Source: Oxalobacter formigenes (lineage in GTDB: Bacteria > Pseudomonadota > Gammaproteobacteria > Burkholderiales > Burkholderiaceae_D). From it: a DNA stretch of 35,047 nt. The position numbers were made by a program, and so were the translations under genes. A model generated the notes under the pieces. The model was given only the letters and a program-made list of their open reading frames with translations. It was not told the origin of the DNA and ran no database searches. The stretch covers positions 1 through 35,047 of the forward strand of contig CASETG010000091.1 of the NCBI GenBank assembly GCA_949290765.1, given 5' to 3'. Shown here piece by piece: positions 8,350 through 17,026 of this stretch; the first letter of the stretch is position 1; each line of letters opens with the position of its first letter.

Positions 8350-8973
8350 ATGAATGCGGATACGAAACAGTTTTTTCTGACCGGAGAAGCCGGAAATCTT
8401 GAGTGTGCGCTGGATTTGCCCAAAACCGAACCTGTCGGTATCGCCCTGCTTGCACATCCTCATCCGCTGTATGGCGGTACCATGAACAACAAGGTCGTCC
8501 AGATGATGGCGCGGTCTTTTGTCGGACTGGGATACGCTTCGGCAAGAATGAATTTTCGTGGCGTCGGACGTTCCGCGGGAATGCACGATGGCGGAAACGG
8601 TGAAACGGACGATATGGCACGGCTTCTGGATTATATGCGGAAACTGTATCCCGGTCTGCCGTTCGTACTGGGTGGATTTTCATTCGGAACCTATGTCCAG
8701 TCCCGTTTGCAGCAACGTCTTGCACAAGAAGGAATCCCCCCGGAAAAGATGGTGCTTGTCAGTGCGACCGCCGGAAAATGGGCTGTGGAAAAAGTCCCGG
8801 GCAACACCGTACTGATTCATGGTGAACTGGATGAAGTCGTGCCGCTGACCGATGTATTTGACTGGGCGCGTCCTCAGGATTTGCCGGTGACGGTCGTTGC
8901 CGGAGCCGATCATCTGTTCAATCACAAATTGCATCATATCCGCAATATCATCACGGCGTTTTTCCGCACTTGA
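8350..8973 (+). CDS. Alpha/beta hydrolase of the Tex30/KANL3-like group
   Basis: The 207-residue protein has the alpha/beta hydrolase catalytic triad: Ser111 in GFSFG, Asp161 in HGELDEVVP and His188 in GADHLF. The oxyanion-side motif AHPHPLYGGTMNN (35-47) is typical of this small family. The start chosen at 8350 follows a good GGAGATAAGG ribosome site; a longer reading frame from 8275 would overlap the lipoprotein gene without such a site. The substrate is unknown. It follows the transporter operon and precedes the PBP5-like gene. Confidence 0.85.
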   Translation: MNADTKQFFLTGEAGNLECALDLPKTEPVGIALLAHPHPLYGGTMNNKVVQMMARSFVGLGYASARMNFRGVGRSAGMHDGGNGETDDMARLLDYMRKLYPGLPFVLGGFSFGTYVQSRLQQRLAQEGIPPEKMVLVSATAGKWAVEKVPGNTVLIHGELDEVVPLTDVFDWARPQDLPVTVVAGADHLFNHKLHHIRNIITAFFRT

Positions 8974-9009
8974 GCGTAGCGCGCGTTTGCAGTCCTGAAT
9001 CACATTCCT

Positions 9010-10155
9010 ATGAGAAAAAGTCTCTGGCAGCTTTGCATACTGTTTTTTGCCATGCTGGTATATCCGGCATATTCTCTTGCGGCGCCGAAAATGACGGCGA
9101 AAGCCTGGTTACTGATGGATACGGTTAGCAATCAGGTATTGGCTTCCAGAAATGCCGACATGAAAATGACCTCGGGCACGGCCTCGAAACTGATGACGGC
9201 TTGTCTGGTATTCGATGCGCTAAAAGATGGAAAAACAGGCCTTGAACAGGAAGTGGTCATATCGGAAAAGGTCTTGCAGGCCGTCTCCAATGGTCCCAGC
9301 ATGTTTTTGCAACAGGATCAGACAGTTACGGTACAAGAACTGTTGCAGGGCTTGCTGGTTCATGGCGCAGACGATGCCGCGCAGGCGTTGGCGTTGACGG
9401 TTTCCGGCGATGAACGGAAATTTGTCGAGCTGATGAACCATGAGGCCGGCAGAATCGGCATGAAATCGACACACTTTGTGCATCCTTATGGTTCTCCCGG
9501 CAAACAGGGATATTCGACGCCGGCCGATCTGGCGGTTCTGTCCGGACACATCATCAGGAATTATCAGGCGTATTATGATTATTTTTCGGTACGCGAGATA
9601 ACCCATAACCGGATCAAGATGCGCAATCCCAACCGACTGTTGTGGCTGGATGCCGCCGTCGATGGCCTGATGGCGACAAACAGTGCCGGTGAAGGGCATA
9701 CCCTGGTGGCTTCAGCAAAACGCCAGAGCGTATCGGGCGAACGCCGGATGCTGGCGATCGTGACGGGACTGTCATCCGAGCAGGCCAGCGCGCAGGAAGG
9801 TCTCAAATTGCTGAATTGGGGATTTCAGGATTTCGACATGATTCGCCTGTTCAGGAAAGGACAACCTGTTTCATCGCCCGTGGTCTGGAAAGGCTCGTCA
9901 GGGGAAGTGGATATCGGTTTCGAGGAAGATACATATCTTTCAGTGCCGAAAGGAAAAGCGTCCCGGTTGCGATCTGTGCTTGTCAGACAGGACCCCCTGA
10001 TTGCGCCGATCGACGAAGGGACTCGGATAGGCATACTGAAAGTCATGATTGACGACAAGGTGATTGCCGAATTGCCGGTTGTTGCGCTGGAACAAATCAA
10101 TGTCGCCAGCTTTCTCGGGCGATTGTGGGATACTATCTGCCTGTGGTTCAAATGA
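9010..10155 (+). CDS. PBP5-like D-alanyl-D-alanine carboxypeptidase homologue, probably catalytically inactive
   Basis: The 381-residue protein has the full layout of the DacA/PBP5 family. It has a signal peptide (residues 1-25, ending LAA), the S11 peptidase domain to about 265, the PBP5 C-terminal beta domain (about 285-365), and a terminal amphipathic segment with Trp and Phe that fits a membrane anchor. It lies just before ybeD-lipB-lipA, the standard dacA position. All three catalytic motifs are changed. SxxK reads T57-A-S-K60, so the nucleophilic serine is threonine. SxN reads G119-A-D121. KTG reads M221-A-T223. Flanking family sequence is well kept (KLMTACLVF, LLVHGADDAAQALA, LVASAKR). 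I infer a pseudoenzyme that may still bind peptidoglycan or act as a scaffold. The ribosome site is weak. Confidence 0.9.
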   Translation: MRKSLWQLCILFFAMLVYPAYSLAAPKMTAKAWLLMDTVSNQVLASRNADMKMTSGTASKLMTACLVFDALKDGKTGLEQEVVISEKVLQAVSNGPSMFLQQDQTVTVQELLQGLLVHGADDAAQALALTVSGDERKFVELMNHEAGRIGMKSTHFVHPYGSPGKQGYSTPADLAVLSGHIIRNYQAYYDYFSVREITHNRIKMRNPNRLLWLDAAVDGLMATNSAGEGHTLVASAKRQSVSGERRMLAIVTGLSSEQASAQEGLKLLNWGFQDFDMIRLFRKGQPVSSPVVWKGSSGEVDIGFEEDTYLSVPKGKASRLRSVLVRQDPLIAPIDEGTRIGILKVMIDDKVIAELPVVALEQINVASFLGRLWDTICLWFK

Positions 10156-10173
10156 AGGAAATAGGAGCTCACG

Positions 10174-10449
10174 ATGAGTTGTTTTCTTGGAAACGAAGAT
10201 CCGATTGAATATCCTTGCGATTTTCCCATCAAAATCATGGGAGAAAGAAAGGACGAGTTCGCCGATACTATTGTGGACGTGATTCGCCTGCACGATCCCT
10301 TGTTCGATGCCGCGTCGTTGGGCATGCGCCTTTCTTCCAGGGGGAATTATCTGAGTCTGACCGCGGTGATTCGTGCGACCAGTCGCGAACAGCTGGACAA
10401 TCTGTATCGTGCCTTGTCCTCTCACCCGATGGTTCGGGTGGTCTTGTAG
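10174..10449 (+). CDS. YbeD-family DUF493 protein
   Basis: The 91-residue protein matches the small DUF493/YbeD family in length and pattern: YPCDFPIKIMG at the start, SSRGNYLSLT in the middle and a C-terminal MVRVVL. The fold resembles regulatory ACT-like domains; its function is not established, though it commonly sits between dacA and lipB as here. It starts 18 bases after the PBP5-like gene with a GGAG-type ribosome site (AGGAGCTC) and is followed by lipB after 33 bases. Confidence 0.9.
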   Translation: MSCFLGNEDPIEYPCDFPIKIMGERKDEFADTIVDVIRLHDPLFDAASLGMRLSSRGNYLSLTAVIRATSREQLDNLYRALSSHPMVRVVL

Positions 10450-10482
10450 TCCTGCTATTCGGAAAACACGGTTTGGCAAACG

Positions 10483-11178
10483 ATGAATACCGAAGCAATC
10501 ATGGTGCGTCGGCTGGGGCGGGTACCCTATGCGCCTGTTTTCCGGAAAATGACCGAGTTTACCTGCCAGAGAAACGTCTCGACGCCCGATGAAATCTGGG
10601 TGGTCGAGCATGACCCGGTTTTCACGCTGGGACAGGCGGCTTCGCGTGCACACATTCTGGATGCGCACGGGATTCCCGTGTATGAAACGGACCGTGGAGG
10701 AGAAGTGACCTATCATGGGCCGGGACAGCTGGTCGTCTATTTGCTGATCGATCTGAGACGCCGGTTCAGGAAACTGTATGTTCGCGAACTTGTGTACCGG
10801 ATAGAAGAAACGATTATCCGTGCATTATCCGTTTTTCATCTCGATGGTGAACGTCGCAAGGGAGCACCCGGTATTTATATTCCGGCACATCCCATGTATG
10901 GGGGCTTGCAGGGAGCCAAGATCGCAGCTCTGGGATTGAAGGTCAGGAGCAACGGTTGCATGTATCACGGCTTCGCGCTGAACGTCGCCATGGATCTGGA
11001 GCCGTTCAAATGGATCGATCCATGCGGTTATCATGGATTGGCCGTTACCGATATGCGGTCGCTCGGATTTTCCGGTCGGAAGGATGAGGTGATGCAAACG
11101 GTACTGGCATGTCTGTCTTCCGAACTGGCATGCAGTCTGAAAATCGCAGATGGCATGGAGACGGAAGATGACCGATGA
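10483..11178 (+). CDS. lipB: Octanoyl-[ACP]:protein N-octanoyltransferase
   Basis: The 231-residue enzyme moves octanoate from acyl carrier protein onto lipoyl domains of 2-oxoacid dehydrogenases and the glycine cleavage H protein. The conserved [12 protein letters not shown] is at residues 71-82, the catalytic Lys146 in GAKIAALG, and the acyl-binding Cys181 in DPCGYHGL. The stop overlaps the lipA start by 11 bases, so the two steps of lipoate synthesis are translationally linked. Confidence 0.96.
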   Translation: MNTEAIMVRRLGRVPYAPVFRKMTEFTCQRNVSTPDEIWVVEHDPVFTLGQAASRAHILDAHGIPVYETDRGGEVTYHGPGQLVVYLLIDLRRRFRKLYVRELVYRIEETIIRALSVFHLDGERRKGAPGIYIPAHPMYGGLQGAKIAALGLKVRSNGCMYHGFALNVAMDLEPFKWIDPCGYHGLAVTDMRSLGFSGRKDEVMQTVLACLSSELACSLKIADGMETEDDR

Positions 11179-12136
11179 TACCGGAAAGACAAGAAAGGCG
11201 CTTCTTTCGCAAAAGCAGAAAGGCGCCATCAAAACATCGAGAATCCCAATCAGGATACAACCGACGGAAAAATTGCCGAAGCCGCCATGGATCAGAGTGA
11301 AAGCCGGGACATACCGTTCACGTTTTTATGAAGTGAAAGATCTGATTGCATCTCACAAGCTGGTGACGGTTTGCGATGAAGCCAGTTGTCCGAACCGCGG
11401 GGAATGTTATGGAAGCGGGACGGCGGCTTTTATGATTATGGGCGACAAATGCACGCGTCGTTGTCCGTTTTGCGATGTGGCGCATGGTCTGCCGGATCCG
11501 CTCGATGCCCGTGAGCCGGGACAGCTCGCTGATACGATCGCCCTGCTGGGATTGTCCTATGTCGTGCTGACTTCAGTCAATCGTGACGATCTCAAGGATG
11601 GTGGTGCCGCACATTTCGTCGCCTGTCTCAAGGCAATCAGGGCTGCGTCTCCGGAAACGAAAATCGAGATACTGACGCCGGATTTCAGGGGGCGGATGGA
11701 GCGGGCACTGGATGTGCTGTGCGCATATCCTCCCGATATCTTCAATCACAATCTCGAAACAGTACCGCGCCTGTATCTTCAGGCAAGGCCCGGTGCCGAT
11801 TATCTGTCGTCGCTGGCATTGCTGCGTGCCTTCGGAGAACGGTGTCCACATATTCCGACCAAATCGGGATTGATGGTCGGTCTGGGAGAAACGGACGAGG
11901 AAATTATTCAGGTAATGGCTGATTTGAGAGCGCATCAGGTTTCCATGCTGACTATCGGCCAATACCTGATGCCCTCTTCCGATCATTTGCCGGTTCTGCG
12001 ATATGTCAGTCCGGAAACGTTTGCCAGATTCGAGCGGCTTGCCGGTCAGATGGGTTTTGCCCATGCGGCGGTCGGTCCATTGGTACGGTCAAGCTATCAT
12101 GCAGACGTGCAGGCAAAAAAAGCGGGAATGACGTAA
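11168..12136 (+). CDS. lipA: Lipoyl synthase
   Basis: The 322-residue radical-SAM enzyme inserts two sulfurs into octanoylated lipoyl domains. The auxiliary cluster cysteines are Cys69, Cys74 and Cys80 ([12 protein letters not shown]), the radical-SAM cysteines Cys95, Cys99 and Cys102 (CTRRCPFC). The C-terminal RSSYHA that supplies the fourth ligand to the auxiliary cluster is present. The start at 11168 has a GGAAG site and gives the usual length; an in-frame ATG at 11150 would add six residues. The stop codon lies inside the loop of the downstream terminator. Confidence 0.96.
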   Translation: MTDDTGKTRKALLSQKQKGAIKTSRIPIRIQPTEKLPKPPWIRVKAGTYRSRFYEVKDLIASHKLVTVCDEASCPNRGECYGSGTAAFMIMGDKCTRRCPFCDVAHGLPDPLDAREPGQLADTIALLGLSYVVLTSVNRDDLKDGGAAHFVACLKAIRAASPETKIEILTPDFRGRMERALDVLCAYPPDIFNHNLETVPRLYLQARPGADYLSSLALLRAFGERCPHIPTKSGLMVGLGETDEEIIQVMADLRAHQVSMLTIGQYLMPSSDHLPVLRYVSPETFARFERLAGQMGFAHAAVGPLVRSSYHADVQAKKAGMT

Positions 12137-12150
12137 TCATTCCCGCTTTT
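12118..12150. terminator. Bidirectional intrinsic terminator between lipA and the type IIG-like gene
   Basis: A perfect 14-base inverted repeat (AAAAGCGGGAATGA / TCATTCCCGCTTTT) encloses the five-base loop CGTAA. A-runs on the left and T-runs on the right give a U-tract in either direction, so it can end both the plus-strand lip operon and the minus-strand gene that stops at 12169. The last codons of lipA form the left arm and its TAA stop falls in the loop. Confidence 0.9.
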
Positions 12151-12168
12151 CCAAAGGAATGGAATGGA

Positions 12169-13755
12169 TCAGACCGTTCTTTCGATCAGGTCGATTTCAT
12201 CCGGACTCAGGCCGAACAATTCATAAACGATCAGGTCGATTTCCTTTTCGGCACGTGCGATATCGGCATTCATGTTGAAGACCTTGTTTCTTTCCTGATA
12301 AAAATAGTCGTTCCAGAGTTGAAGGTCGTCTGCCGGAATATCCGTCTTGAAGGCGTCGATGATTTCGTTTCGGAATACATCGAATTCATGTGCGAACCAG
12401 TTATGCAGTCGCTGGGTCAGTTTCGACGAGAGGCCGTCAGGCAGCAGATTGTAGGCAGTCATGCCACGGAAGTGTCTGACCAGATCGTCTCTTGAAACGG
12501 AAGCCTCCTGACAAAAATCGGAAAGCTGTCCCATACGTGCGCGAACCAGACCCGGCGCATCGGGAACCGGCAGCGTTTCGATACCTGAAACCGTCAATTC
12601 ATAGGTTCCGTCAGGTTTTTTGATGGAATTGTTCCGGATCAGATACCAGAGTACGGAAGAATTGAGCAATGCGACAAGGTAATAATCCTGTTCGGTTGTG
12701 TAAAGGCCGGAGTGGTTGAACGCGCCACCGTTCTTGTCGATGGAGAATGTCGGGTTGTGAGACTGTTCGGAAAATCCCAGTTTGGCGCTGAACATTTTTT
12801 CCGGATTTTCGCTGACCTGCTGCAATTCAAACCATTTCTGTGCGCCGGGTCTTGCTTCCAGCTTTTCACGGAACGGCAGCAAGTGTTTTTTGACAGCCGG
12901 ATATTTTTCGATATCGTACTGATTCTGCGGTGTGTAGATGAGCCACTGTGACCGCGATTCAGCCGTCCATTTATCCCGGTCTTCCTTGCTGACATAAGGT
13001 TTCAGAATATCGGCGGAATTCGGGTCTTCCTTGACCAGACTTTCTTTCGTTTTGTCATCGATGATGAAGGCTTCATCAAGCCCGGTGACGATGCCGCGAT
13101 ATACAGGACCATACATTTCGCGCAGCGTCTGATAAGAGCCCTTGAGTTTTTCATCCAGAAAACGGCGAGCGCTTTCCTGCAACCAGACCGTCGTTTTGCC
13201 GGAAAGCAGGTTGATGGCATTCAACAGCAGGTAAAACCGGGAAAATGCGGCATCATCCCCGAGCATGTCCGCAAGAACGAAGCGTTCGTATGATTTGACC
13301 TTGCGGTTTCTGGGGTACAGGCGGATTTCGTTCAGATCGGTCAACAGATAGAAACCGTCCTTTTGCAATTCACCGAATTTCCAGGCTTCCTTTTCAAAAA
13401 GTGCCACGGCGTCAGAAGACAGATCCGCTTCGCCTTCCAGTTTCCATGCGGCGACGGCTTGCTGGTTGGCAGGTTTGAACTGCCCGAGGAGAATGTCGAA
13501 GAAAGGTTCGGGAGTGGAATCCGGCGCGATCGTCACCGTATTTCCGGATGCACTGTAACCGAGAAGTTTTTCCAGAATTTCGGAAGTGAAGGCTGAAACC
13601 TGGGATGCATGGTCTTTCTGGCGAAGTTCTCCAAGGCGGTTGCACCATTCCTGCAAAACCATTTTTCGGGAATCAAGGTTCAACTGCTTTAGTTCGGATT
13701 CTAGAATCTGCGTATGGAAAAGTGTCTGTGAAGGATTCTGTTGTGTATTTTCCAT
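12169..13755 (-). CDS. Orphan type IIG-like protein: N-terminal nuclease-like region plus TaqI-type target recognition domain, no methyltransferase
   Basis: The 528-residue protein resembles the two ends of a type IIG (Eco57I/TaqI-like) restriction-modification enzyme. Residues about 80-185 match the N-terminal nuclease region in layout (EPFFDILLGQ, AAWKLEGEADL, then LTDLNEIRLYPRN and SRFYLLLNAINLL). Residues about 212-400 look like the C-terminal specificity region (YGPVYRGIVTGLDEAFIID, ILKPYVSKEDRDKW, KYPAVKKHLLPFREKLEARP, VALLNSSVLWYLI, ETLPVP). The methyltransferase core with its NPPY motif is absent; the halves join near residues 186-212. The expected E-x-K reads K105-L-E107, suggesting a dead nuclease. 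A charged helical C-terminus follows. No partner methyltransferase lies nearby. It could be an internally deleted relic or a repurposed DNA-binding protein; the frame is intact. Confidence 0.65.
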   Translation of the reverse strand: MENTQQNPSQTLFHTQILESELKQLNLDSRKMVLQEWCNRLGELRQKDHASQVSAFTSEILEKLLGYSASGNTVTIAPDSTPEPFFDILLGQFKPANQQAVAAWKLEGEADLSSDAVALFEKEAWKFGELQKDGFYLLTDLNEIRLYPRNRKVKSYERFVLADMLGDDAAFSRFYLLLNAINLLSGKTTVWLQESARRFLDEKLKGSYQTLREMYGPVYRGIVTGLDEAFIIDDKTKESLVKEDPNSADILKPYVSKEDRDKWTAESRSQWLIYTPQNQYDIEKYPAVKKHLLPFREKLEARPGAQKWFELQQVSENPEKMFSAKLGFSEQSHNPTFSIDKNGGAFNHSGLYTTEQDYYLVALLNSSVLWYLIRNNSIKKPDGTYELTVSGIETLPVPDAPGLVRARMGQLSDFCQEASVSRDDLVRHFRGMTAYNLLPDGLSSKLTQRLHNWFAHEFDVFRNEIIDAFKTDIPADDLQLWNDYFYQERNKVFNMNADIARAEKEIDLIVYELFGLSPDEIDLIERTV

Positions 13756-13877
13756 CGATTTGTCCCGTTAAAAAGTAGTTTGATATTCAGAAAAACAAGT
13801 TTAATCGTTTATCGCTCAAAAAAACAATATACCCCGTATCGGGTCAAAACCATATCCTGCCGCGTGATACCGGCCAG

Positions 13878-13901
13878 CCGTTTCCGGTATTCCGGAAACG
13901 G
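13878..13901 (-). terminator. Hairpin just after dsbA
   Basis: A perfect 10-base inverted repeat CCGTTTCCGG / CCGGAAACGG with a four-base loop lies two bases past the dsbA stop. It lacks a U-run on the minus strand, so it may act as an mRNA 3' end stabiliser or a weak terminator rather than a classic intrinsic terminator. Confidence 0.45.
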
Positions 13902-13903
13902 AA

Positions 13904-14593
13904 TCATTTGTGTTGCGCGGCTTTGTCCTTTTTGGCCTGGCGGACAAGCGCATCCATCACTTTCAGCGTCTGCCGGTGCATTTCTTCTTCGGAAAAATCC
14001 ATATTGTTACCCGAACTGACGATTGCCGGGGAAGTCAGGTATTTTCCGTCGATGGCGATCATGGGAACGCCCTCGATTTCATAGGACGATTGCATTTCGA
14101 CCGCCTTGTTGCACAGTACCTGCACATAAAACGACTGGAACATCTCCATGAATTTCTTGCGGTCTATACCGTTTTGTTCGATGAAATCGAAAATCTGCTC
14201 ATCCGTTCTCAGGGAAACATGCTGGACTTGAATGGCATCGAAAATCTTGTGGTGCAGTTCGTTGGTCAGCGCATCCATCGCGGAAAGTGTGTAAAACAGT
14301 TTCTGGTGCAGCGCCATGGATTCGCTGAACTTGACGACGACGCGTTTGAACACGACATCTTTCTTGTGTTTTCTGGCCCAGTTCGTCAGGGACGTGTCGA
14401 AAGCATAGCAATGCGGACAGAAATAGCCGAAAAATTCGATGACTTCGACCTTGTTTCCGGTATCGACAGGCTGCGGGGTGGAAAGCACCTGGTAATCGAC
14501 GTTTTTCTGGGGAGCCGAAGGGGATGCGAAAGCGGCGAAGGTCATGAAGCCGAGCAACATGACCACAATCCAGCGAGAAAAAGATTTCATCAT
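13904..14593 (-). CDS. dsbA: Periplasmic thiol:disulfide interchange protein DsbA
   Basis: The 229-residue protein introduces disulfides into exported proteins. It has a signal peptide (about residues 1-23, ending AFA), the active site Cys59-Pro-His-Cys62 within a thioredoxin fold, and the cis-proline loop GVPMIA (Pro177). There is one extra cysteine at 161. The start at 14593 (ATGATG; the second ATG is equally possible) lies four bases after the stop of the SPOR gene. The longer in-frame start at 14635 would overlap that gene and precede the signal peptide awkwardly. Confidence 0.95.
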   Translation of the reverse strand: MMKSFSRWIVVMLLGFMTFAAFASPSAPQKNVDYQVLSTPQPVDTGNKVEVIEFFGYFCPHCYAFDTSLTNWARKHKKDVVFKRVVVKFSESMALHQKLFYTLSAMDALTNELHHKIFDAIQVQHVSLRTDEQIFDFIEQNGIDRKKFMEMFQSFYVQVLCNKAVEMQSSYEIEGVPMIAIDGKYLTSPAIVSSGNNMDFSEEEMHRQTLKVMDALVRQAKKDKAAQHK

Positions 14594-14597
14594 TTCG

Positions 14598-15116
14598 TTA
14601 TTTCGTTGAGCGGGAGACCGTGGTATGGATGCCATGCTGTTTCAGGCGGTTCTGTGCGTTGAGCGCGGCAGCATTGCCTTTATAGGGACCCAGTCGTACA
14701 CGGTAGATGGTGCCGCTGCCTGATGTGACTTCGGAAATGTGCGAGCCGAAGCCGAGCAGAGCCAGATTGCCGCGCATGTTCTCGGCCTCGTTCTTGTTGC
14801 GGAAAGCACCTGCCTGAAGATAACAGACGTTTTTGTCTTCCTGCACATCCTGTGGCAACACCGTTTGCGCGGTTGATGTATCCGCAATAACCGGTTTCGG
14901 CATTTCCTTGCCATAGAGAGACTGGTTCGGGTCGGCCGCCGGAGAACTGACCGTAGCCGGAACCGGCGTATTGTCGGGTTTGTCCTTGCGGGAGGCGAAC
15001 GGAATCGGGGTTTTCGTCACCATCATGGCGACGACAACCGCGATGACCAGACCGGTTATCAGACCGACTATGAAACCGAAAAGCGCACCGCCTTTTTGTT
15101 TTTTCTGGGTTGCCAT
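14598..15116 (-). CDS. SPOR-domain protein, FtsN-like
   Basis: The 172-residue inner-membrane protein has a short basic N-terminus, one transmembrane helix (about residues 13-32), a Pro/Ser-rich periplasmic linker and a C-terminal SPOR domain (about 97-170: CYLQAGAFRNKNEAE, then YRVRLGPYKGNAAALNAQNRL). This is the layout of a small FtsN-type divisome protein that binds septal peptidoglycan. It lies seven bases after argS and just before dsbA, a common betaproteobacterial order, so the three are probably one operon. Confidence 0.88.
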   Translation of the reverse strand: MATQKKQKGGALFGFIVGLITGLVIAVVVAMMVTKTPIPFASRKDKPDNTPVPATVSSPAADPNQSLYGKEMPKPVIADTSTAQTVLPQDVQEDKNVCYLQAGAFRNKNEAENMRGNLALLGFGSHISEVTSGSGTIYRVRLGPYKGNAAALNAQNRLKQHGIHTTVSRSTK

Positions 15117-15123
15117 ATGACAC

Positions 15124-16839
15124 TCACATTTTTACCGGAGCGGAAACACCCAGCAAAGCCAGTCCGTTGCGCAAGACTTGCCGGGTTGCCTTCAGCAGGG
15201 CCAGCCGAGCCAGTTTTGTCGGCTCGTCATCGACAAGAAAACGTTCGGCATTATAGTATCCGTGCAGTTCTCCTGCGAGTTCGCGCAAGTAAAAGGCGAT
15301 CAGATGCGGGCTCAGTTCATCCTGTGCGCGGGCAAGCATTTCCGGATAATCGGCCAGTTTGGTAAGCAGCGCATTTTCGTGGGAAGAAACCAGTGGAGAA
15401 AGATCCACGTTTTCCAGAACGGACTCGTCGCCGCCCCATTGTGCAAAGACGGAACAGATGCGGGCATGCGCGTACTGTACGTAATACACCGGATTCTCAT
15501 CGGACTGCGAAAGCGCCAGATCGATATCGAATACGAATTCGGTATCGGCCTTTCTTGAAATCAGGAAGAAACGGACGGCGTCGCGTCCTCTGGCGATATC
15601 GCCTGCACCGGACCATTCGATCAAATCCCGAACAGTCACATAAGAACCGGCACGTTTTGAAATCTTGACCTCTGCGCCGTTTTTCATGACAGTGACCATC
15701 TTGTGCAGGACGTAGTCGGGAAACCCTGCCGGAATTCCCTGATTGACCGCCTGAAGACCGGCGCGGACACGGGCGACGGTGCCATGATGGTCGCTGCCCT
15801 GTACGTTGATGACCTTGTCGAAACCGCGTTTCCATTTGTTGATATGGTAGGCCACATCCGGTACGAAATAGGTGTAGGTGCCGTCCGTCTTTCGCATGAC
15901 ACGGTCCTTGTCGTCGCCGTATTCCGTGGTTCTCAACCACAGCGCACCTTCGCTTTCGAAAGTCTTGCCTTCGCGGGACAGTGTCTCGACAGCTTCCTGA
16001 ACCTTGCCGTCACGGTAGAGTGATGATTCCAGAAAGAAATTGTCGAAGTGAATGCCGAAAGCGTTCAGGTCATTGTCCTGTTCGTTGCGAAGGTAAGCGA
16101 CCGAAAATTCACGAATCGATTGCAAATCGTCGGCGTTTCCCGATGCCGTTACGGTTGGGCAGTTTCTGGCAGTGACAGTTTTTTTCGCCATGAAGTCGGC
16201 CGCGATATCGGCGATATAGTCACCGTTATAGGCGCTTTCCGGCCAGCCGGCATCACCCGGTTTCAGACCTTTGGCGCGAGCCTGTACGGAACGTGTCAGG
16301 TTATCGATTTGCACACCGGCATCGTTGTAATAAAACTCGCGGGTGACTTCGTAACCCTGCGTTTCGAAAAGCGCCGAGATGGCGTCGCCCAGTGCCCCCT
16401 GGCGGCCATGGCCGACATGAAGCGGGCCGGTCGGATTGGCGGAGACGAACTCGACCATGACTTTCTTGCCGGTTCCCCGGTTACCATAGCCGTATTTTTC
16501 TTTTTGTTCCAGTACGGCGCGGACGACGCTTTGCTTGGCCGCCGGCGTCAGTCGCAGATTGATGAAACCGGGACCGGCGATTTCGCCGGATGCAATCAGT
16601 TCGCGGGAGTCCGGCGCGGCCAGAACGGTATCCAGAACAGTTTTCGCGATTTCACGCGGATTTTTCCTGAGTGGTTTGGCCAGTTGCATGGCGATGTTGC
16701 AAGCGACATCGCCATGGGCGGCATCACGTGGTCTTTCAAGCGAAATGACAGGCTGTTTTGCGAGATCGCTTCCCTTCGTCAGGGTATCGACCGCATTCTG
16801 AAAGAGACTGGTGATCTGTTGTTTCTGTTGAGCAAGCAT
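15124..16839 (-). CDS. argS: Arginyl-tRNA synthetase
   Basis: The 571-residue class I synthetase charges tRNA-Arg. It carries the N-terminal Add-1 domain, the HIGH-type motif HVGH (141-144) after ANPTGPL, the KMSKS-equivalent KISKRAG, and the C-terminal anticodon-binding all-helix domain ending SAPVKM. Length matches the family. It leads the argS-SPOR-dsbA cluster and has a -10 box about 60 bases upstream. Confidence 0.96.
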   Translation of the reverse strand: MLAQQKQQITSLFQNAVDTLTKGSDLAKQPVISLERPRDAAHGDVACNIAMQLAKPLRKNPREIAKTVLDTVLAAPDSRELIASGEIAGPGFINLRLTPAAKQSVVRAVLEQKEKYGYGNRGTGKKVMVEFVSANPTGPLHVGHGRQGALGDAISALFETQGYEVTREFYYNDAGVQIDNLTRSVQARAKGLKPGDAGWPESAYNGDYIADIAADFMAKKTVTARNCPTVTASGNADDLQSIREFSVAYLRNEQDNDLNAFGIHFDNFFLESSLYRDGKVQEAVETLSREGKTFESEGALWLRTTEYGDDKDRVMRKTDGTYTYFVPDVAYHINKWKRGFDKVINVQGSDHHGTVARVRAGLQAVNQGIPAGFPDYVLHKMVTVMKNGAEVKISKRAGSYVTVRDLIEWSGAGDIARGRDAVRFFLISRKADTEFVFDIDLALSQSDENPVYYVQYAHARICSVFAQWGGDESVLENVDLSPLVSSHENALLTKLADYPEMLARAQDELSPHLIAFYLRELAGELHGYYNAERFLVDDEPTKLARLALLKATRQVLRNGLALLGVSAPVKM

Positions 16840-16900
16840 GAAAATAGAAAAACGGTATTAAAACAATATGTCAGAGCGCCATGTAAGGCTTTAAAAAGAA

Positions 16901-16906
16901 ATTATA
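16901..16906 (-). promoter_or_regulatory. Probable -10 box of the argS promoter
   Basis: A perfect TATAAT lies about 60 bases before argS on the minus strand, in the 187-base gap after the LTXXQ gene. No good -35 box is seen at 16-18 bases, so the promoter is inferred mainly from position. Confidence 0.45.
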
Positions 16907-16971
16907 CTGTTTGTCCGTATTGAATGGGGTGATTGCAGGGCGCTTTGCCGCAATACGATGGAATTGCTGCA

Positions 16972-17001
16972 AAAAACGCCTGACCATCGTCAGGCGTTTT
17001 T
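16972..17001 (-). terminator. Intrinsic terminator after the LTXXQ-protein gene
   Basis: A perfect 13-base inverted repeat AAAAACGCCTGAC / GTCAGGCGTTTTT with loop CATC lies 25 bases after the minus-strand gene. It ends in a U-run, giving a strong intrinsic terminator that also insulates argS. Confidence 0.9.
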
Positions 17002-17026
17002 CCGAAAATACTGTCGCGTCAGCGGA

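Noticed and set aside
10144-10180. Possible truncation of the PBP5-like protein at its C-terminus
   Set aside because: The end FLGRLWDTICLWFK fits the amphipathic anchor of the family and the length is near normal, so the protein is not truncated.
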